Positions 63,868 through 64,000 of a stretch of 64,000 nucleotides of DNA are shown piece after piece; positions within the stretch are counted from its first letter, which is position 1; every line of letters starts with the position of its first letter. A program made the translations under genes and the position numbers. This DNA comes from Devosia epidermidihirudinis. GTDB taxonomy: Bacteria > Pseudomonadota > Alphaproteobacteria > Rhizobiales > Devosiaceae. The stretch is from assembly GCF_000971295.1 (NCBI RefSeq), contig NZ_LANJ01000046.1, forward strand, positions 62,001 through 126,000. The letters run 5' to 3'. The notes beneath the pieces were generated by a model that was not told the DNA's origin, ran no database searches, and saw nothing but the letters and a program-made list of their open reading frames with translations.

Positions 63868-63910
63868 GCCTCTTTCTCACCTCCCCCGAAGGGAGAGGTG
63901 AGAAAGAGGC
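63868..63910. repeat. Long perfect hairpin repeat at the right edge
   Basis: A 16-bp perfect stem (GCCTCTTTCTCACCTC at 63868-63883, complement at 63895-63910) with an 11-base loop, 11 bases after the regulator stop. A purine/pyrimidine-asymmetric stretch (CTCCCTCCCCC...GGGGAGGG) follows to about 63966, like the element at 1129-1248, and may be part of the same repeat cut by the window edge. Confidence 0.65.
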
Positions 63911-64000
63911 GAACGCACGCCCACTCCTTCTTCTCCCTCCCCCTTGTGGGGAGGGCCGGGGTGGGGGACTGCGATCCCGCCGCGCTCGCGCATCACTGAG

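Overview
The window is about 64 kb of GC-rich chromosome from an alphaproteobacterium of the order Hyphomicrobiales (Rhizobiales). A Devosia-like genus is my best guess, but no rRNA is present to confirm it. The pointers are the block murA / DUF2948 / hisD / UPF0262 / low-molecular-weight phosphatase / infA / maf / yacG, an ALAS-type hemA, a BA14K protein next to an Omp25-like barrel, the ligase-associated helicase/PdeM pair, a PodJ-like SEL1 protein, and candidate sites of typical alphaproteobacterial regulators (RirA, FixK/Fnr, EcfG sigma, CtrA).

Layout. 1-6.6 kb: end of a DNA-repair helicase with pdeM, a TauE/TIGR02186 membrane pair, and a 1180-residue PodJ-like polar protein. 6.8-17.3 kb: a LuxR-type regulator convergent with a hybrid kinase, mscL, a FixJ-like regulator whose receiver lacks its phospho-acceptor Asp, a HAD phosphatase, a nucleotidyltransferase, hemA with a FixK/Fnr-type box, an SDR, an OmpA lipoprotein, an L,D-transpeptidase and a PRC-barrel stress protein. 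17.8-20.4 kb: an exported flavin amine oxidase, an exported cytochrome c and an exported RidA, which together read as a periplasmic amine-dehydrogenase module. 20.8-26.7 kb: tRNA-Thr and the conserved murA-yacG block, in which UPF0262 and the phosphatase are fused into one frame. 26.7-31.2 kb: an orphan siderophore-type binding protein under a RirA-like operator, tRNA-Phe, manC and an exported hydrolase.

31.2-41.1 kb is a sugar-oxidation regulon: SMP-30 lactonase divergent from SDR, AGE epimerase, glucarate-dehydratase-like enzyme, GntR regulator, a ribose-type ABC importer and a zinc dehydrogenase. A shared motif, ATAC[T/G]TGTAT[G/A]CAA, lies in both control regions. 41.4-48.2 kb: a DUF454 protein, a two-component pair, BA14K, an outer-membrane barrel, and a 907-residue secreted protein with two similar jelly-roll-like domains, a DUF4344 zinc-peptidase domain and a rhodanese-like domain without its cysteine. 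48.4-53.9 kb: ugpBAEC behind an 11-bp-phased array of Pho-box half sites, with a TIM-barrel isomerase where ugpQ might be expected. 53.9-58.9 kb: a GAF-GGDEF-EAL protein and tctCBA. 58.9-64 kb: small proteins, a CAP-domain lipoprotein, an antibiotic-kinase homologue, uxaC and an OmpR-type regulator.

Non-coding structure is rich. Three copies of a paired 21-bp palindrome (core CCCTCGG...CCGAGGG) lie between genes, and one doubles as the murA terminator. A 120-bp cruciform element lies at 1.1 kb and another long hairpin at 63.9 kb. Hairpins separate the first gene of several operons from the rest. I saw no insertion sequence, integrase, prophage or CRISPR array.
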